From: an uncultured SAR116 cluster alpha proteobacterium
Lineage (GTDB): Bacteria; Pseudomonadota; Alphaproteobacteria; Puniceispirillales; Marisalimonadaceae
Length of the DNA stretch: 64,000 nt
Assembly: GCA_902528415.1 (NCBI GenBank)
Contig: CABZSR010000005.1
Coordinates: forward strand, 27,623-91,622
Direction: 5' to 3'
In this document: one piece after another, positions 28,926 through 39,627 of the stretch
Position numbering within the stretch: position 1 is the first letter of the stretch
How the letters are laid out: each line of letters begins with the position of its first letter
Notes under the pieces: generated by a model
Told to the model about the DNA's origin: nothing
Seen by the model: the letters and a program-made list of their open reading frames with translations, nothing else
Databases searched by the model: none
Position numbers and translations under genes: made by a program

Positions 28926-31005
28926 AATTTTTTCCATTATTAACTAAATCTTGAAGTAATTGAGGTGGAGACCAAAATCTTTTATCTTCTTGATAAAATT
29001 TTTCAATATTTGCTAATATTTTATCTAAACCAATCATATCAGCATATTTCATTGGTCCTCCTCTCCACCTAGGAAAACCATAGCCATTAGTATAAACAAC
29101 ATCTATGTCAGAAGGCCTGATAGCAATTTTTTCTTCTAAAATTTTGGTTCCTTCATAGACCATTGCAGCAATATATCTATCTAATATTTCTTGATCAGAA
29201 AAATTTTTAGGAGTTATTCCAACTCTTTTTCTTTCTTCATTACATATAATTTCTATCTCTGGGTTTTGTGTAAGAAACTCTACACCCTCTCCATAAAGAT
29301 AATAACCTTTTGAAGTTTTTTGTCCAAACCAGCCCCTCTCACATACTCTATCGGCAATTTCTACATATCTATCATCTTTGTGACGGAATGGCGCTTTTCT
29401 TTTTCTAGTTGCCCAGCCTATATCGCCTCCGGCAAGATCTATAACTTGAAAAACACCCATTGCACAGCCAAATTTTCTCAACACTTTGTCAATATGGAAT
29501 GGACTTGCCCCGTCCTCTACCATGTGATAAGTCCCTACGAGATATTTTGAAAGGATTCTATTACCGATAAATCCATCACAAACTCCAGAACGCACCGGAA
29601 CTTTTCTCATTTTTTTGGCTAACATAAACGAGGTTGATACTGTATTCTCTGAAGTATTATCTGCCACAACAATTTCTAACAATTTCATTATATTAGCAGG
29701 TGAAAAAAAATGAAGACCTATCACCCTATCTGGATTATCAACTACTGTCGCAATTTCATTTACATCCAAATAACTTGTATTTGAGGCTAGAATACATTTT
29801 TGATTGCATATTTTATTTAGTTTAATAAAGACTTCTTTTTTGACATCCATATTTTCAAAAACAGCCTCTATAATTAAATCTCTATCATTTAAAACGTTCA
29901 TATCAGTGTCTGATTTAAATAAATTAATTATTTGGCTTTTTTGATCTGTCGTCATTCTACCCAAATTTACATTTCTGTCATATGTTGAGTTAATTTTATC
30001 AAAAGCCTTTTTAATTGCTTCTTGATTTTGCTCAATCATAATCACATCAAATCCTGCATTCATAGCAGCCATTGAAATTCCTGTACCCATAGTTCCACCA
30101 CCAATGACACCAATTTTTTTTAGTTCCGAGGGTTTGCCATTTTTTAATTCAGGTATTTTTGTTATTGCTCGTTCAGCAAAGAACGAATGTATCAGGCCCT
30201 GTCTCTGAGGGCTTTCTATACATTCTTTAAAAAGTTTTCTTTCATTTAGTATAGCAGCTGGAAAATCTAAATTTAAGCCTTCTTCAACAGACTTAATAAT
30301 ATTATGTGGAGAAAATAAATTTTTATATTTTTTTAAAGCGTTAGCTTTTGCATTTGTAATTATTTCTTTTATCTCTTCTAGATTATTGACTTTACTTGTG
30401 ATTTTTGAAGTTGGCCTTACTTCAAAACTTTCACTAATTAATTTTTGCGCATAGGATACTCCGTTTTCTACAGTTTTATCATTAGGAGCAATTTCGTCAA
30501 TAATACCATTTGCAAACGCCTCTTCAGCAGGAACATGTTTGCCTGTAAGCATCATATCTAAGGCCATTGAAACACCGCACAATCTAGGTAGTCTTTGAGT
30601 CCCACCTGCGCCAGGTAAAATACCAAGTAAAACTTCTGGTAATCCAACTTTAGTTTTTGGAGCAGCTATCCTGTAATGAGCTGACATTGCCACCTCTAGA
30701 CCTCCTCCTAGAGGAGTACCATGAAGGGATGCAACAACTATTTTGTCTAAATTCTCTATCTTATCACAAATTTCACTTAAATTTGGTGCATCAATATCTT
30801 TACCAAATTCTCTAATATCAGCTCCTGCGAGAAACGTTCTTTCAGGAGCTGTTATCACAACTGCTTTTATAATTTTTTCTACTGAAAGTTTGTTTATTGT
30901 CTCAAGAAGTTCAATTCTTACCGCAGCACTAATAGCATTAACTGGAGGATTATAAATCTCAATAACGGCTATATCATTTAAAATATTATGTTTAACTACT
31001 GTCAT
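28909..31005 (-). CDS. bifunctional enoyl-CoA hydratase/3-hydroxyacyl-CoA dehydrogenase (FadB/FadJ/L-PBE type)
   Basis: Hydratase TFLAGADIREFG and HGTPLGGGLEVAMSAHYRIA; HAD KKIGVIGGGTMGTGISMAAMNAGFDVIMIE; VIGLHFFSPANIMKLLEIV. Confidence 0.94.
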   Translation of the reverse strand: MTVVKHNILNDIAVIEIYNPPVNAISAAVRIELLETINKLSVEKIIKAVVITAPERTFLAGADIREFGKDIDAPNLSEICDKIENLDKIVVASLHGTPLGGGLEVAMSAHYRIAAPKTKVGLPEVLLGILPGAGGTQRLPRLCGVSMALDMMLTGKHVPAEEAFANGIIDEIAPNDKTVENGVSYAQKLISESFEVRPTSKITSKVNNLEEIKEIITNAKANALKKYKNLFSPHNIIKSVEEGLNLDFPAAILNERKLFKECIESPQRQGLIHSFFAERAITKIPELKNGKPSELKKIGVIGGGTMGTGISMAAMNAGFDVIMIEQNQEAIKKAFDKINSTYDRNVNLGRMTTDQKSQIINLFKSDTDMNVLNDRDLIIEAVFENMDVKKEVFIKLNKICNQKCILASNTSYLDVNEIATVVDNPDRVIGLHFFSPANIMKLLEIVVADNTSENTVSTSFMLAKKMRKVPVRSGVCDGFIGNRILSKYLVGTYHMVEDGASPFHIDKVLRKFGCAMGVFQVIDLAGGDIGWATRKRKAPFRHKDDRYVEIADRVCERGWFGQKTSKGYYLYGEGVEFLTQNPEIEIICNEERKRVGITPKNFSDQEILDRYIAAMVYEGTKILEEKIAIRPSDIDVVYTNGYGFPRWRGGPMKYADMIGLDKILANIEKFYQEDKRFWSPPQLLQDLVNNGKNFDSLN

Positions 31006-31015
31006 TCTAACCTCT

Positions 31016-32020
31016 CTATATTAATGTTTTTTTTGCTTCTATATATTCATTATTAATTCTTTCAACTAATTTACTTGCTGGTAAAATACTTTTAACCACA
31101 GAAATACCTTGGCCAGAACCCCAAATTTCTTTCCAACTTTTTGGTTTTGATGTACCTGAGCTAAAATTCATCTTACTTGAATCACTCTCTTCCAAGTTGT
31201 CAGGATCAAGTCCTTGTGCCTCAATAGAGCCCTTTAAGTAATTACCATGAACTCCTGTAAATAGATTTGTATAAACAATATCATCAGCGTTTGATTGAGT
31301 GATCATTTCTTTATACCTTTGATCCGCATTAGCCTCATTAGTAGCTATGAAGGCAGAACCTATGTAGGCAAGATCAGCCCCCATAGCTTGTGCTGCTAGA
31401 ACAGCTCCACCATTTGCTATTGAACCAGATAATAAAAGAGGACCATCAAACCATTCCCGAATTTCTTGAATTAGTGCAAAAGGTGATAAAGTTCCGGCAT
31501 GACCACCTGCACCGGCAGCTACAGCAACCAAACCGTCGGCCCCTTTATCAATTGCTTTTTTTGCAAAAAAATTATTAATAATATCATGTAAAACTATACC
31601 ATTAGCTTCATGTGCAACTTTATTCACTTCTGGTCTAGCTCCTAAAGATGTTATCCATACAGGAGCTTTCCATTTTGCACAAATATCAATATCTTTTTCT
31701 AATCTTATGTTAGACTTATGTACGATATGATTTACTGCATATGGCGCTGCTGGATTATCTGGATTTTTTTGGTTATGCCTGTCTAATTCATCATTTATTT
31801 TCTTCAACCAAATCTCTAACATATTTGGTTCTCCTTCTCCTTCTCTAGCATTCAAACAAGGGAATGAGCCAATTACACCCGCTTTACATTGCGCAATAAC
31901 AAGATCAGGATTTGAAATGATAAAAAGTGGGGAACCTATTACTGGTATTTTAAGTTTATCTAATGGAGGAAGAAGTGACAAATTTGTCTCCTGTGTTTTA
32001 TTCAAAAATAGAATAATCAT
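31016..32020 (-). CDS. nitronate monooxygenase/2-nitropropane dioxygenase-like FMN enzyme
   Basis: IPVIGSPLFIISNPDLVIAQCKAGVIGSFP, DGLVAVAAGAGGHAGTLSPFALIQEIR, GADLAYIGSAFIATNEA. Confidence 0.9.
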   Translation of the reverse strand: MIILFLNKTQETNLSLLPPLDKLKIPVIGSPLFIISNPDLVIAQCKAGVIGSFPCLNAREGEGEPNMLEIWLKKINDELDRHNQKNPDNPAAPYAVNHIVHKSNIRLEKDIDICAKWKAPVWITSLGARPEVNKVAHEANGIVLHDIINNFFAKKAIDKGADGLVAVAAGAGGHAGTLSPFALIQEIREWFDGPLLLSGSIANGGAVLAAQAMGADLAYIGSAFIATNEANADQRYKEMITQSNADDIVYTNLFTGVHGNYLKGSIEAQGLDPDNLEESDSSKMNFSSGTSKPKSWKEIWGSGQGISVVKSILPASKLVERINNEYIEAKKTLI

Positions 32021-32116
32021 TTAACACGCTAATAATAAATTCTTCAATTATTTTAATTACATATACTTATTTTTTTTATATGATTAGATAATTATTATTA
32101 AATGGGAGAGATAAAA

Positions 32117-32917
32117 ATGTTTTTGAATGACACTGATTTAAAAAAATTTGATGAAGATGGTTATTTGTTTTTTCCAGAAATGTTTAGCAAAGATGAAGCT
32201 TCACTTTTAAAAGAGGAAGCAGAAAAAGTTTATTCCCAAGATAGAAAAGAAGTTTGGAAAGAAAGTTCTGGGGTTGCACGTACAGCATTTGCTGCTCATA
32301 AATATAATGAAGCTTTTAGAAGATTAGGAGCACACCCAAGATTAATTGACCCTGTTTCTCAAGTATTGCAAGGAGATATTTATATGCATCAGTTTAAGTT
32401 AAATGCAAAAGCTGCATTTGACGGAGCTGTATGGCAATGGCACCAAGATTATGGCACCTGGAAAAGAGATGATGGTATGCCAGAGCCAAGAGCAATGAAT
32501 ATAGCAGTTTTTTTAGATGATGTAACAGCCGCAAATGGTCCGTTGTTATTTATTCCTGGAAGTCATAAGTCTGGCGTTATAGACGCAGATCACGACCTCC
32601 AGACAACCAGTTACCCATTATGGACTTTAGATAATAAAAAAGTTCTTGAGTTAGCTGAAAGAGGCGGCTGTGTTGCGCCGACAGGACCTGCAGGAAGCAT
32701 GCTTATGTTTTCTTCACTTTTAGTGCATGCAAGTCCACCAAATATTTCTCCATTTGGAAGAAGTATTGTCTACCTCTCATTATGCCATGTTGACAACCAT
32801 ATACAAAAATTTAAGCGTGACGAATGGATAGCTCACAGAGACTTTGCACCTATTTCTAAACTTAGTGACAATTGTTTAAACGAATTAATAAGCGAAAACG
32901 TTAGTGCCGCTGAGTAA
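32117..32917 (+). CDS. phytanoyl-CoA dioxygenase-family (EctD-like) Fe(II)/2OG oxygenase
   Basis: WQWHQDYGTWKRDDGMPEPRAMNIAVFLDDVTAANGPLLFIPGSHKSG; distal LLVHASPPNISPFGRSIVYL. Confidence 0.9.
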   Translation: MFLNDTDLKKFDEDGYLFFPEMFSKDEASLLKEEAEKVYSQDRKEVWKESSGVARTAFAAHKYNEAFRRLGAHPRLIDPVSQVLQGDIYMHQFKLNAKAAFDGAVWQWHQDYGTWKRDDGMPEPRAMNIAVFLDDVTAANGPLLFIPGSHKSGVIDADHDLQTTSYPLWTLDNKKVLELAERGGCVAPTGPAGSMLMFSSLLVHASPPNISPFGRSIVYLSLCHVDNHIQKFKRDEWIAHRDFAPISKLSDNCLNELISENVSAAE

Positions 32918-32950
32918 ACATTAATACTTTCTATCAAGGAATATTTAATT

Positions 32951-33697
32951 TTGTTAACAATAAACTCAGTTGCAAATTTTAGAGATGTAGCTATTGGCTC
33001 CAAAATGAAGACAAATTTATTATTTAGATGTGCTAAGTTAAGCACTCTAAATCAAGAAGATATTATTAATTTAGAAACGCTAAATCCATGCGCTATTATT
33101 GATTTTAGAGATCATAAGGAAATAAACAAAGCTCCAGATAATCTATCAAATACATTACAAAGTAAGTATATAAGTCTTCCAATATCAGCTAGCACTCTAG
33201 GTAGAATGGTTACACAAAAAAAGATAGACGGTGATAATGTAAGAACCTATGAAAAAGTTATGGAAGAGAGTTACAAATTATATATAAATAATCACAAACA
33301 TGTATGGAAAGAATTTATTAAGATTTTACTAAATTCTGATAACAACCCAGTAATTTTTCACTGCTCTGCTGGAAAAGATAGGACTGGTATAGCAAGTTTT
33401 ATTATTCAAAGAATATTAAACAGTTCTATGGAACTGATTTATAAAAACTATTTATTATCAAATAAATTATTGACTACGAAAGCTGCCACAGCTGAACAAA
33501 CAACTACTTCTAGTAGTGATAATCTTCAGGTAACAAAAACTATGTTAAGTGCTCTTGGAAAAGTAAAAAAAACATACTTATTATCAGCAATAAATGAAAT
33601 TGAAAGTAAATATCAAACTTTAGAGAATTATATTATAAAAGAACTTCATTTTGATAGAAATGATATTGCTAAATTAAAAAAACAATATTCCAATTGA
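32951..33697 (+). CDS. protein tyrosine/dual-specificity phosphatase-like protein (Y_phosphatase3 type)
   Basis: VANFRDVAIG, CAIIDFRDHKEI, catalytic VIFHCSAGKDRTGIASFIIQRIL (CX5R); TTG or ATT start after AAGGA. Confidence 0.85.
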   Translation: MLTINSVANFRDVAIGSKMKTNLLFRCAKLSTLNQEDIINLETLNPCAIIDFRDHKEINKAPDNLSNTLQSKYISLPISASTLGRMVTQKKIDGDNVRTYEKVMEESYKLYINNHKHVWKEFIKILLNSDNNPVIFHCSAGKDRTGIASFIIQRILNSSMELIYKNYLLSNKLLTTKAATAEQTTTSSSDNLQVTKTMLSALGKVKKTYLLSAINEIESKYQTLENYIIKELHFDRNDIAKLKKQYSN

Positions 33698-33707
33698 TAG
33701 GCAGAAG

Positions 33708-35018
33708 ATGTTTTTACAAAATGCGATTCAAAAAAGAATTGATGATAAAAATCCTGTCAAGGTAGCCCTAATAGGAGCTGGTAAATTTGGTTCAATGTTT
33801 TTAAGTCAAGTTCCAAGCACTACGGGAATTGAAGTTTTAGTAATTGCAGATCTAAAACCTGACAATGCCATAAAAGCTTGTAAAAACGTTGGTTGGAGTG
33901 ATGATTTAATCAACAAAACAAAATTTGTTGATACAGGTGCTGATGCGATAAAATTAAATGAAGTAGAGGTAGTTATTGAGGCAACAGGATTTCCTGCAGC
34001 AGGTATTGAACATGCAAGACAAGCTTTTCAAAATGGCAAACATATAATAATGGTAAATGTTGAAGCAGATGTTTTAGCCGGAGCAGCTTTAGCTAAAGAG
34101 GCTAATTCTGTAGGAGTTGTTTACTCTATGGCTTATGGAGATCAACCTGCCCTAACTGCAGAAATAGTTGAATGGGCAAGAGCTTCTGGCTTTAATGTCA
34201 CTAGTGCAGGTAAAGGGACCAGATATCAACCAATATACCACAAATCATCACCTGACACGGTATGGAATTACTACGGCTTGACCCACGAAGAAGCAAGAAA
34301 AGCAGGAATGAACCCAAAAATGTTCAACTCATTTTTAGATGGAACTAAATCTGGATTAGAAATGGCTGCCATAGCTAATGCATGTGATCTAGAAGTCCCA
34401 ACTAATGGTCTATTATTTCCTCCATGTGGAATGGACGATCTTGCAAATATTTTAAAACCATTAGAATTTGGTGGTTTGTTAGAAAAGAATGGACAAGTTG
34501 AAGTCGTGTCTTCACTTGAGAGAGATGGTCGACCCGTATTTAAAGATTTACGTTGGGGCGTGTATGCCGTGTTAGAAGCCCCAAATGATTATGCAGCGTC
34601 TTGTTTCAAACAATATGGAATGAATACTGATGATACTGGTAAATATTCTGCGATGTATAAACCTTTTCACCTCATAGGGATGGAGCTTAATATATCAGTT
34701 TTTTCAGCTGCATTGTTAAAGCAGGCAACGGGACAAACCAAAAAGTTTACCGGAGATGTTGTATCAACAACTAAGAAAAATTTGAAAAAAAGTGAAATTC
34801 TTGATGGAGAAGGTGGAGCAACTGTATGGGGCAAACTTGTACCATCAAAACTATCGCTATCTATGGAAGCTCTTCCTATTGGACTAGCTCATGGAATTAA
34901 ACTTAAAAATGAGATTGAAGAAAATAAAATAATTACATGGAATGATGTTGATTTTTCATCAAATGATCCTGCAATTTCATACAGAAGAAAAATGGAAAAG
35001 GATTTTAAAAAATCATAG
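33708..35018 (+). CDS. NAD(P)-dependent oxidoreductase with homoserine-dehydrogenase-like Rossmann domain and C-terminal SAF-like region
   Basis: VKVALIGAGKFGSMFLSQV, EVVIEATGFPAAGIEHARQAFQNGKHIIMVNVEADVLAG. Confidence 0.75.
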   Translation: MFLQNAIQKRIDDKNPVKVALIGAGKFGSMFLSQVPSTTGIEVLVIADLKPDNAIKACKNVGWSDDLINKTKFVDTGADAIKLNEVEVVIEATGFPAAGIEHARQAFQNGKHIIMVNVEADVLAGAALAKEANSVGVVYSMAYGDQPALTAEIVEWARASGFNVTSAGKGTRYQPIYHKSSPDTVWNYYGLTHEEARKAGMNPKMFNSFLDGTKSGLEMAAIANACDLEVPTNGLLFPPCGMDDLANILKPLEFGGLLEKNGQVEVVSSLERDGRPVFKDLRWGVYAVLEAPNDYAASCFKQYGMNTDDTGKYSAMYKPFHLIGMELNISVFSAALLKQATGQTKKFTGDVVSTTKKNLKKSEILDGEGGATVWGKLVPSKLSLSMEALPIGLAHGIKLKNEIEENKIITWNDVDFSSNDPAISYRRKMEKDFKKS

Positions 35019-35844
35019 GCTTATCTGGTCCTTTATCTAAACGCCATACAAAACCTGAATTGCCTTCGTTTGGAAAAAATTTTCTTAAAAGTGGATCATG
35101 ACCAGGTATTACCAGTTCGTCCTTTGAAGCTAACTTTCTGATGATTTTAAAACCATTGAGCATATCTTCAAGATCTATAACAATCGGAAAAGGTTTACCT
35201 GTGAGAAAATTTTCATAAAAGTGAGTGGCATCTGATGCTAAACACATATATCCGTTTTCAGTTTTAACTCTTACTGACTGCAATCCTCTTGAGTGTCCTC
35301 CAATAAGGTGAGTCGTTACTCCAGGTTGAATTGCTCCAATTCCATTATAAAATATAACTCTTCCTGAAAAAACATTTTTTACCATTTGGCATACATGTTC
35401 TCCAGTGAAGGGCATTTTTATTGTTTCGTGACACATACAAGGTCCAGTTGCATACGCCATTTCTGTTTCTTGCAAGTGAAACTTTGCATTAGGAAACTCA
35501 ATTAATCCCCCTGCATGATCATAATGTAAATGCGTTATAATAACGTCAGTTACTTGACTAGCATTTATATTAATTGCTTTAAGAGCCTCAGATGGTGATC
35601 TATCAATTGGTCTATTTCTTCTTTTTGCTTCTTTGTAATCATAACCAGTATCAACAATAATAATATCTTTGTCTGATTTAAGGACCCATATAAAATAATC
35701 AATTGTATGAGCTTCGTGGGAATGATCATCAAATATGAAACTCTCTTTTCTAGTCCTGTCCGTTCTTTCTGCATATTTTAAAGCATATACTTCCCATTTT
35801 TTTTCTAAAACTGTATCCACTTTAATTTCTCCTTTGACAATCAA
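35005..35844 (-). CDS. metallo-beta-lactamase-fold hydrolase (N-acyl homoserine lactonase family)
   Basis: IIVDTGYDYKEAKRRNR, VIITHLHYDHAGGLIEFPNAKFHLQETEM, LIGGHSRGLQSV, LVIPGHDPLL. Confidence 0.88.
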   Translation of the reverse strand: MIVKGEIKVDTVLEKKWEVYALKYAERTDRTRKESFIFDDHSHEAHTIDYFIWVLKSDKDIIIVDTGYDYKEAKRRNRPIDRSPSEALKAININASQVTDVIITHLHYDHAGGLIEFPNAKFHLQETEMAYATGPCMCHETIKMPFTGEHVCQMVKNVFSGRVIFYNGIGAIQPGVTTHLIGGHSRGLQSVRVKTENGYMCLASDATHFYENFLTGKPFPIVIDLEDMLNGFKIIRKLASKDELVIPGHDPLLRKFFPNEGNSGFVWRLDKGPDKPMIF

Positions 35845-36800
35845 ACTTCTTCTAGTCTATCGGTGGCTGGAGGGGGTGTTGGGCTAATATTAGATATTAA
35901 ATTATAAGTTTCTTGATCTAAAGAAATCTCCACTGAGTCTAATGATGGTTTTAATTGTTTTAAGTTTCTTGCACTTATAATAGGTGCAGTTATAGCATCA
36001 TTATATGATACCCAAGCAACAGCTAAAGCAATTGGGTCATAATCTAAGTCGTTAGCTAAATTGACAAGTGAATTAGCTGCGTCGTACATCCAATTTTGAC
36101 CATATCTTTTTTTATATTTAGAATTATCGTGCAGTCTACCCAAACTATTTTTATTAGATGTATCCACTGAACTATATTTTCCAGTGAGAAGTCCACCACC
36201 CAATGGACTATAGCTAATAACGCCAATATTTTCAGTTTTTGACATAGGAAGGATTTCGACCTCAGCTTGTCTTTTAACTATGTTGTACATGGGCTGAAGA
36301 ATATCAATTGACGGGAACCCATTTTTTTCCGCAATCAACTGCGCTTTCATTACTTGCCAAGCAGAAAAATTTGAAGCACCTAATTGAAAAAATTTTCCTT
36401 CTTCTCTAAGTTTTTGAAGTGTTTCAAATGTTTCTTCTAATGGGACGTCGTCATCCCAATGATGTAAGAAAAAAACATCTACATAGTCTTGCTTTAATCT
36501 TTTAAGACTTTCTTCTAACTGTGATCTTATATTTTTACCACTAGACCCACCAACTGATCCAGCCTTAGTAATTAAAATTATCTTATCCCTTTCTTCTTTA
36601 ATTAAATTACCAAGAATTAATTCAGATTTACCTCCCGTGTATACAAAAGCAGTATCAAAGAAGTTTATACCTCTATCACGACAAGCTTCATACATTTCTT
36701 GACTATCTTTTTCGTTTGCTCCGTCACCAAATTGCATAGTACCAAAACATAACGATGAATTTTTTAAATTATTAGGCCCAAACTCTCTTATCATTTTCAT
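35841..36800 (-). CDS. aldo/keto reductase
   Basis: NFFDTAFVYTGGKSELILGNLI, YVDVFFLHHWDDDVPLEETFETLQKLREEGK, VISYSPLGGGLLTGKY. Confidence 0.92.
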   Translation of the reverse strand: MKMIREFGPNNLKNSSLCFGTMQFGDGANEKDSQEMYEACRDRGINFFDTAFVYTGGKSELILGNLIKEERDKIILITKAGSVGGSSGKNIRSQLEESLKRLKQDYVDVFFLHHWDDDVPLEETFETLQKLREEGKFFQLGASNFSAWQVMKAQLIAEKNGFPSIDILQPMYNIVKRQAEVEILPMSKTENIGVISYSPLGGGLLTGKYSSVDTSNKNSLGRLHDNSKYKKRYGQNWMYDAANSLVNLANDLDYDPIALAVAWVSYNDAITAPIISARNLKQLKPSLDSVEISLDQETYNLISNISPTPPPATDRLEEV

Positions 36801-36813
36801 ATAACAAAACCTC

Positions 36814-37587
36814 TTAATTATTTTTAAAATTTTTCATCCAAGTAAGACCCGCTTCAGTAGTTGTCTTTGGTTTATACTCAGCTCCAACAATACTTTTATA
36901 TCCAGCTTTGTATATTTCGGGAATAATATAACTAAAGTCTAATTCCCCACTATCTGGTTCTGCTCGATCCTGAACTGATGCTATTTGGACATGACCAATA
37001 AAAGGTAAGTGATCTTTAAATCTTTTCACTACATTGCCTTGATTTATTTGAACATGGTAAAAATCAAACATAATTTTAACAGTATCTGATCCTACTAGTT
37101 CACAAATTTCTCTTGCTTGCTCAACTTTAGTTAAAAAGTATCCTGGATTATCTTTTAAATTTAAAGGTTCAATAACTAATCCTATACCACTGTCTTTTAG
37201 TAAGTCCTTAGCAAATTTTAAATTATCAATAAAAGTTACGAGAGATTTTGTTGATAAATCCGTCACACCAGCCATAGCGTGAATATTTTTTGATTTAATA
37301 ACTTTAGCATACTCAAAAGCTTGAATTATAGCATCTCTTGCTTCAGATATTCTTGTTGGAACTGCAAGTAAACCATTGTCACCTTCCTGAATATTTCCCT
37401 TTAAAGTATTTATACCCATAACTGGTAAATTAACTTCATCTAAAGCTTTTTTTATATCTTTTGAGTCAAATTGATATGGAAATTGAAATTCAACAGCATC
37501 AAATCCATATTCTTTTGATTTATAAATAGCATCTATCTGAGAAAATTCATTCCATAAAAGACCTAAATTTGCGGAAAATTTATACAT
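36814..37587 (-). CDS. otnI: hydroxypyruvate isomerase-family/2-oxo-tetronate isomerase
   Basis: SANLGLLWNE, FDAVEFQFPYQFD, IEPLNLKDNPGYFLTKVEQA, IMFDFYHVQINQGNVVKRFKDHLPFIGHVQIASVQDRAEPDSGELDF; adjacent to otnC-like gene. Confidence 0.85.
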   Translation of the reverse strand: MYKFSANLGLLWNEFSQIDAIYKSKEYGFDAVEFQFPYQFDSKDIKKALDEVNLPVMGINTLKGNIQEGDNGLLAVPTRISEARDAIIQAFEYAKVIKSKNIHAMAGVTDLSTKSLVTFIDNLKFAKDLLKDSGIGLVIEPLNLKDNPGYFLTKVEQAREICELVGSDTVKIMFDFYHVQINQGNVVKRFKDHLPFIGHVQIASVQDRAEPDSGELDFSYIIPEIYKAGYKSIVGAEYKPKTTTEAGLTWMKNFKNN

Positions 37588-37591
37588 AATA

Positions 37592-38239
37592 TTAATCCCA
37601 TTCTATATTAAATTTCTTTATAACTGAGTTTATTTGAGATTCATCTAATGCTTTTGCGTCTGCACCTTTTAAGATTAGAGCTAATTTTGCAGTAGCCTCT
37701 AATTCTTCAATAGCATTAACTGAAGATTCTAAGTTTTTGCCTGAGACAACCGGTCCATGATTAGCTAACAAAACAGCTGACCTTTTACCAACAAGACCTT
37801 TGATAGCGTCACCCATAGCAGGGTCACCAGGCACAAAGAAGGGAAGTAACTTAACTTTCCCTAACAGCATTATTGAGTATGGTGTGTAAGAGGGTAATAC
37901 ATTATCTTCGTCTATTCCGGGTAACATAGATAGAGCTACAGAATGAGTAGAATGAAGATGAACTACAGCACCAGATTTCATACCTCTTGTTTCATAAAAA
38001 GCTTTGTGAAGGGGTAACTCCTTAGTTGGTGATAAAGATCCTATGAATTGACCAGACTTTGTCACTTTAACTATTTCATTTGGTTCAAGCCTTCCAAATG
38101 AAGATCCTGAAGGTGTAACTAGTATATCATCATTATCTAAACGAACTGAAATATTACCTGTTGATCCATGAGTAATACCCCTATCAAACATTGAAGACGC
38201 TAAAGTACAGATTTGTTCTCTTAATTTATTTTCGTTCAT
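37592..38239 (-). CDS. otnC: class II aldolase/3-oxo-tetronate 4-phosphate decarboxylase-like
   Basis: MFDRGITHGSTGNISVRLDNDDILVTPSGSSFGRLEPNEIVKV, AVVHLHSTHSVALSML. Confidence 0.82.
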   Translation of the reverse strand: MNENKLREQICTLASSMFDRGITHGSTGNISVRLDNDDILVTPSGSSFGRLEPNEIVKVTKSGQFIGSLSPTKELPLHKAFYETRGMKSGAVVHLHSTHSVALSMLPGIDEDNVLPSYTPYSIMLLGKVKLLPFFVPGDPAMGDAIKGLVGKRSAVLLANHGPVVSGKNLESSVNAIEELEATAKLALILKGADAKALDESQINSVIKKFNIEWD

Positions 38240-38270
38240 TTATAAAATATAACCTATATATATATTAATT

Positions 38271-38747
38271 TCAGTAACCAAATAATTGGTATAAAATACC
38301 TATAGACAAGCCAATTACCACATGACTGCCAATAGCTAAGGAACAAGATAAAAAAGGTGATGGTGTTTTTAATCCCAGAAAACCTTTACCCAAAACAGGC
38401 ATGAAGAAAAACCAAGGAACAACAACACTTAGCAAACCAAAAACAAATCCATTAAAAATTGAAGCATTACAAATATTATATTTTAATAACATAAAGAAGA
38501 ATATTGAATACATAATCGCAACAGTGTAATGAACAACCCATCCAATTCTTAATTCATTTTTTATTGGGGGCACTTCTTCGATTATTGGATTATATATTTT
38601 TGCTTTTGATATTAATAATATATACCATCTTCCAACAATTGCCCAGTCTGATGGATTTATATCATACATAATTTTTAATAATCTCTGCCAAATATCCATC
38701 GCAAGACATGAAATAATCCCAATAATTACAATGTTCAATATTTCCAT
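38271..38747 (-). CDS. DUF2938-like integral membrane protein
   Basis: GIISCLAMDIWQRLLKIMYDINPSDWAIVGRWYILL...WVVHYTVAIMYSIFFFMLL. Confidence 0.65.
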   Translation of the reverse strand: MEILNIVIIGIISCLAMDIWQRLLKIMYDINPSDWAIVGRWYILLISKAKIYNPIIEEVPPIKNELRIGWVVHYTVAIMYSIFFFMLLKYNICNASIFNGFVFGLLSVVVPWFFFMPVLGKGFLGLKTPSPFLSCSLAIGSHVVIGLSIGILYQLFGY

Positions 38748-38890
38748 TAAAAGCCCTTTTTATATTTAAATTTTTATAGCAATGAACTCTTTAACAATAT
38801 AAAATAATATAAGAGATCTTTAAAATATATCTATTGTATTTTATTTTTTTGATGAAATTTGAAACTATAAAAACTAGAGGAGAGAGATTT

Positions 38891-39625
38891 ATGGCTAATT
38901 TTAATGGACAAACTGCAGTAATTACTGGGGGTGCACAAGGTATTGGTTTAGCGACTGCAAAGAGTTTTATTAACGATGGCTGTGAAGTTATGATTTGGGA
39001 TATAGATGAGAAAATGGGTGTGGAGGCAGCAAAAGAGCTAAATTGTCATTTTTTAAAAGTTGATCAAACTAATAACAACTTAGTCGAAGAAGTTACAGAA
39101 AAAACTCTTAAACAAATAAATAAAATTGATATTCTAGTTTGTAGCGCAGGTATTGCTGGACCAACTTATTCAACTTGGGATTATCCTGTTGAAGAATGGT
39201 CAAGAGTATTTGACGTAAATGTAAATGGTGTATTTTACTGTAATAAGCATGTTGTAAGATCAATGCGCGAAAGAAATTATGGTAGAATTATCAATATAGC
39301 CTCAATTGCAGGGAAAGAAGGTAATCCTAATGCTCCTGCATATTCCGCATCTAAAGCAGCTGTAATAGGTTTAACAAAATCTCTTGGTAAAGAAACAGCA
39401 GATAAAGACATCGCTGTTAATTGTATAACACCAGCTACTGCTAAAACGAGAATTCTTGATCAAGTATCACAGGAATTTATTGATTATATGATTTCAAAAA
39501 TTCCAAGAAATAGATTTGTTACTGTTGAAGAAGTTGCATCTCTTATTACCTTTCTAGCGAGTAAAGATAATAGTTTCACTACGGCTGGTGTCTTTGATAT
39601 TTCAGGAGGCAGAGCTACTTATTAA
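38891..39625 (+). CDS. SDR-family oxidoreductase (FabG-like)
   Basis: GQTAVITGGAQGIGLATAKSFINDG, SAGIAGPTYSTWDYPVEEW, YSASKAAVIGLTKSLGKE; ATG 38891 with AGGAGAGAG SD preferred. Confidence 0.9.
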   Translation: MANFNGQTAVITGGAQGIGLATAKSFINDGCEVMIWDIDEKMGVEAAKELNCHFLKVDQTNNNLVEEVTEKTLKQINKIDILVCSAGIAGPTYSTWDYPVEEWSRVFDVNVNGVFYCNKHVVRSMRERNYGRIINIASIAGKEGNPNAPAYSASKAAVIGLTKSLGKETADKDIAVNCITPATAKTRILDQVSQEFIDYMISKIPRNRFVTVEEVASLITFLASKDNSFTTAGVFDISGGRATY

Positions 39626-39627
39626 TT

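Noticed and set aside
35005-35018. Convergent overlap of the oxidoreductase and MBL-fold hydrolase genes
   Set aside because: A 14-bp 3' overlap is ordinary in compact genomes
35005-35844. AHL lactonase as evidence of quorum quenching
   Set aside because: The family is broad and no LuxI/LuxR-type genes are visible; a metabolic lactonase or hydrolase role is just as likely
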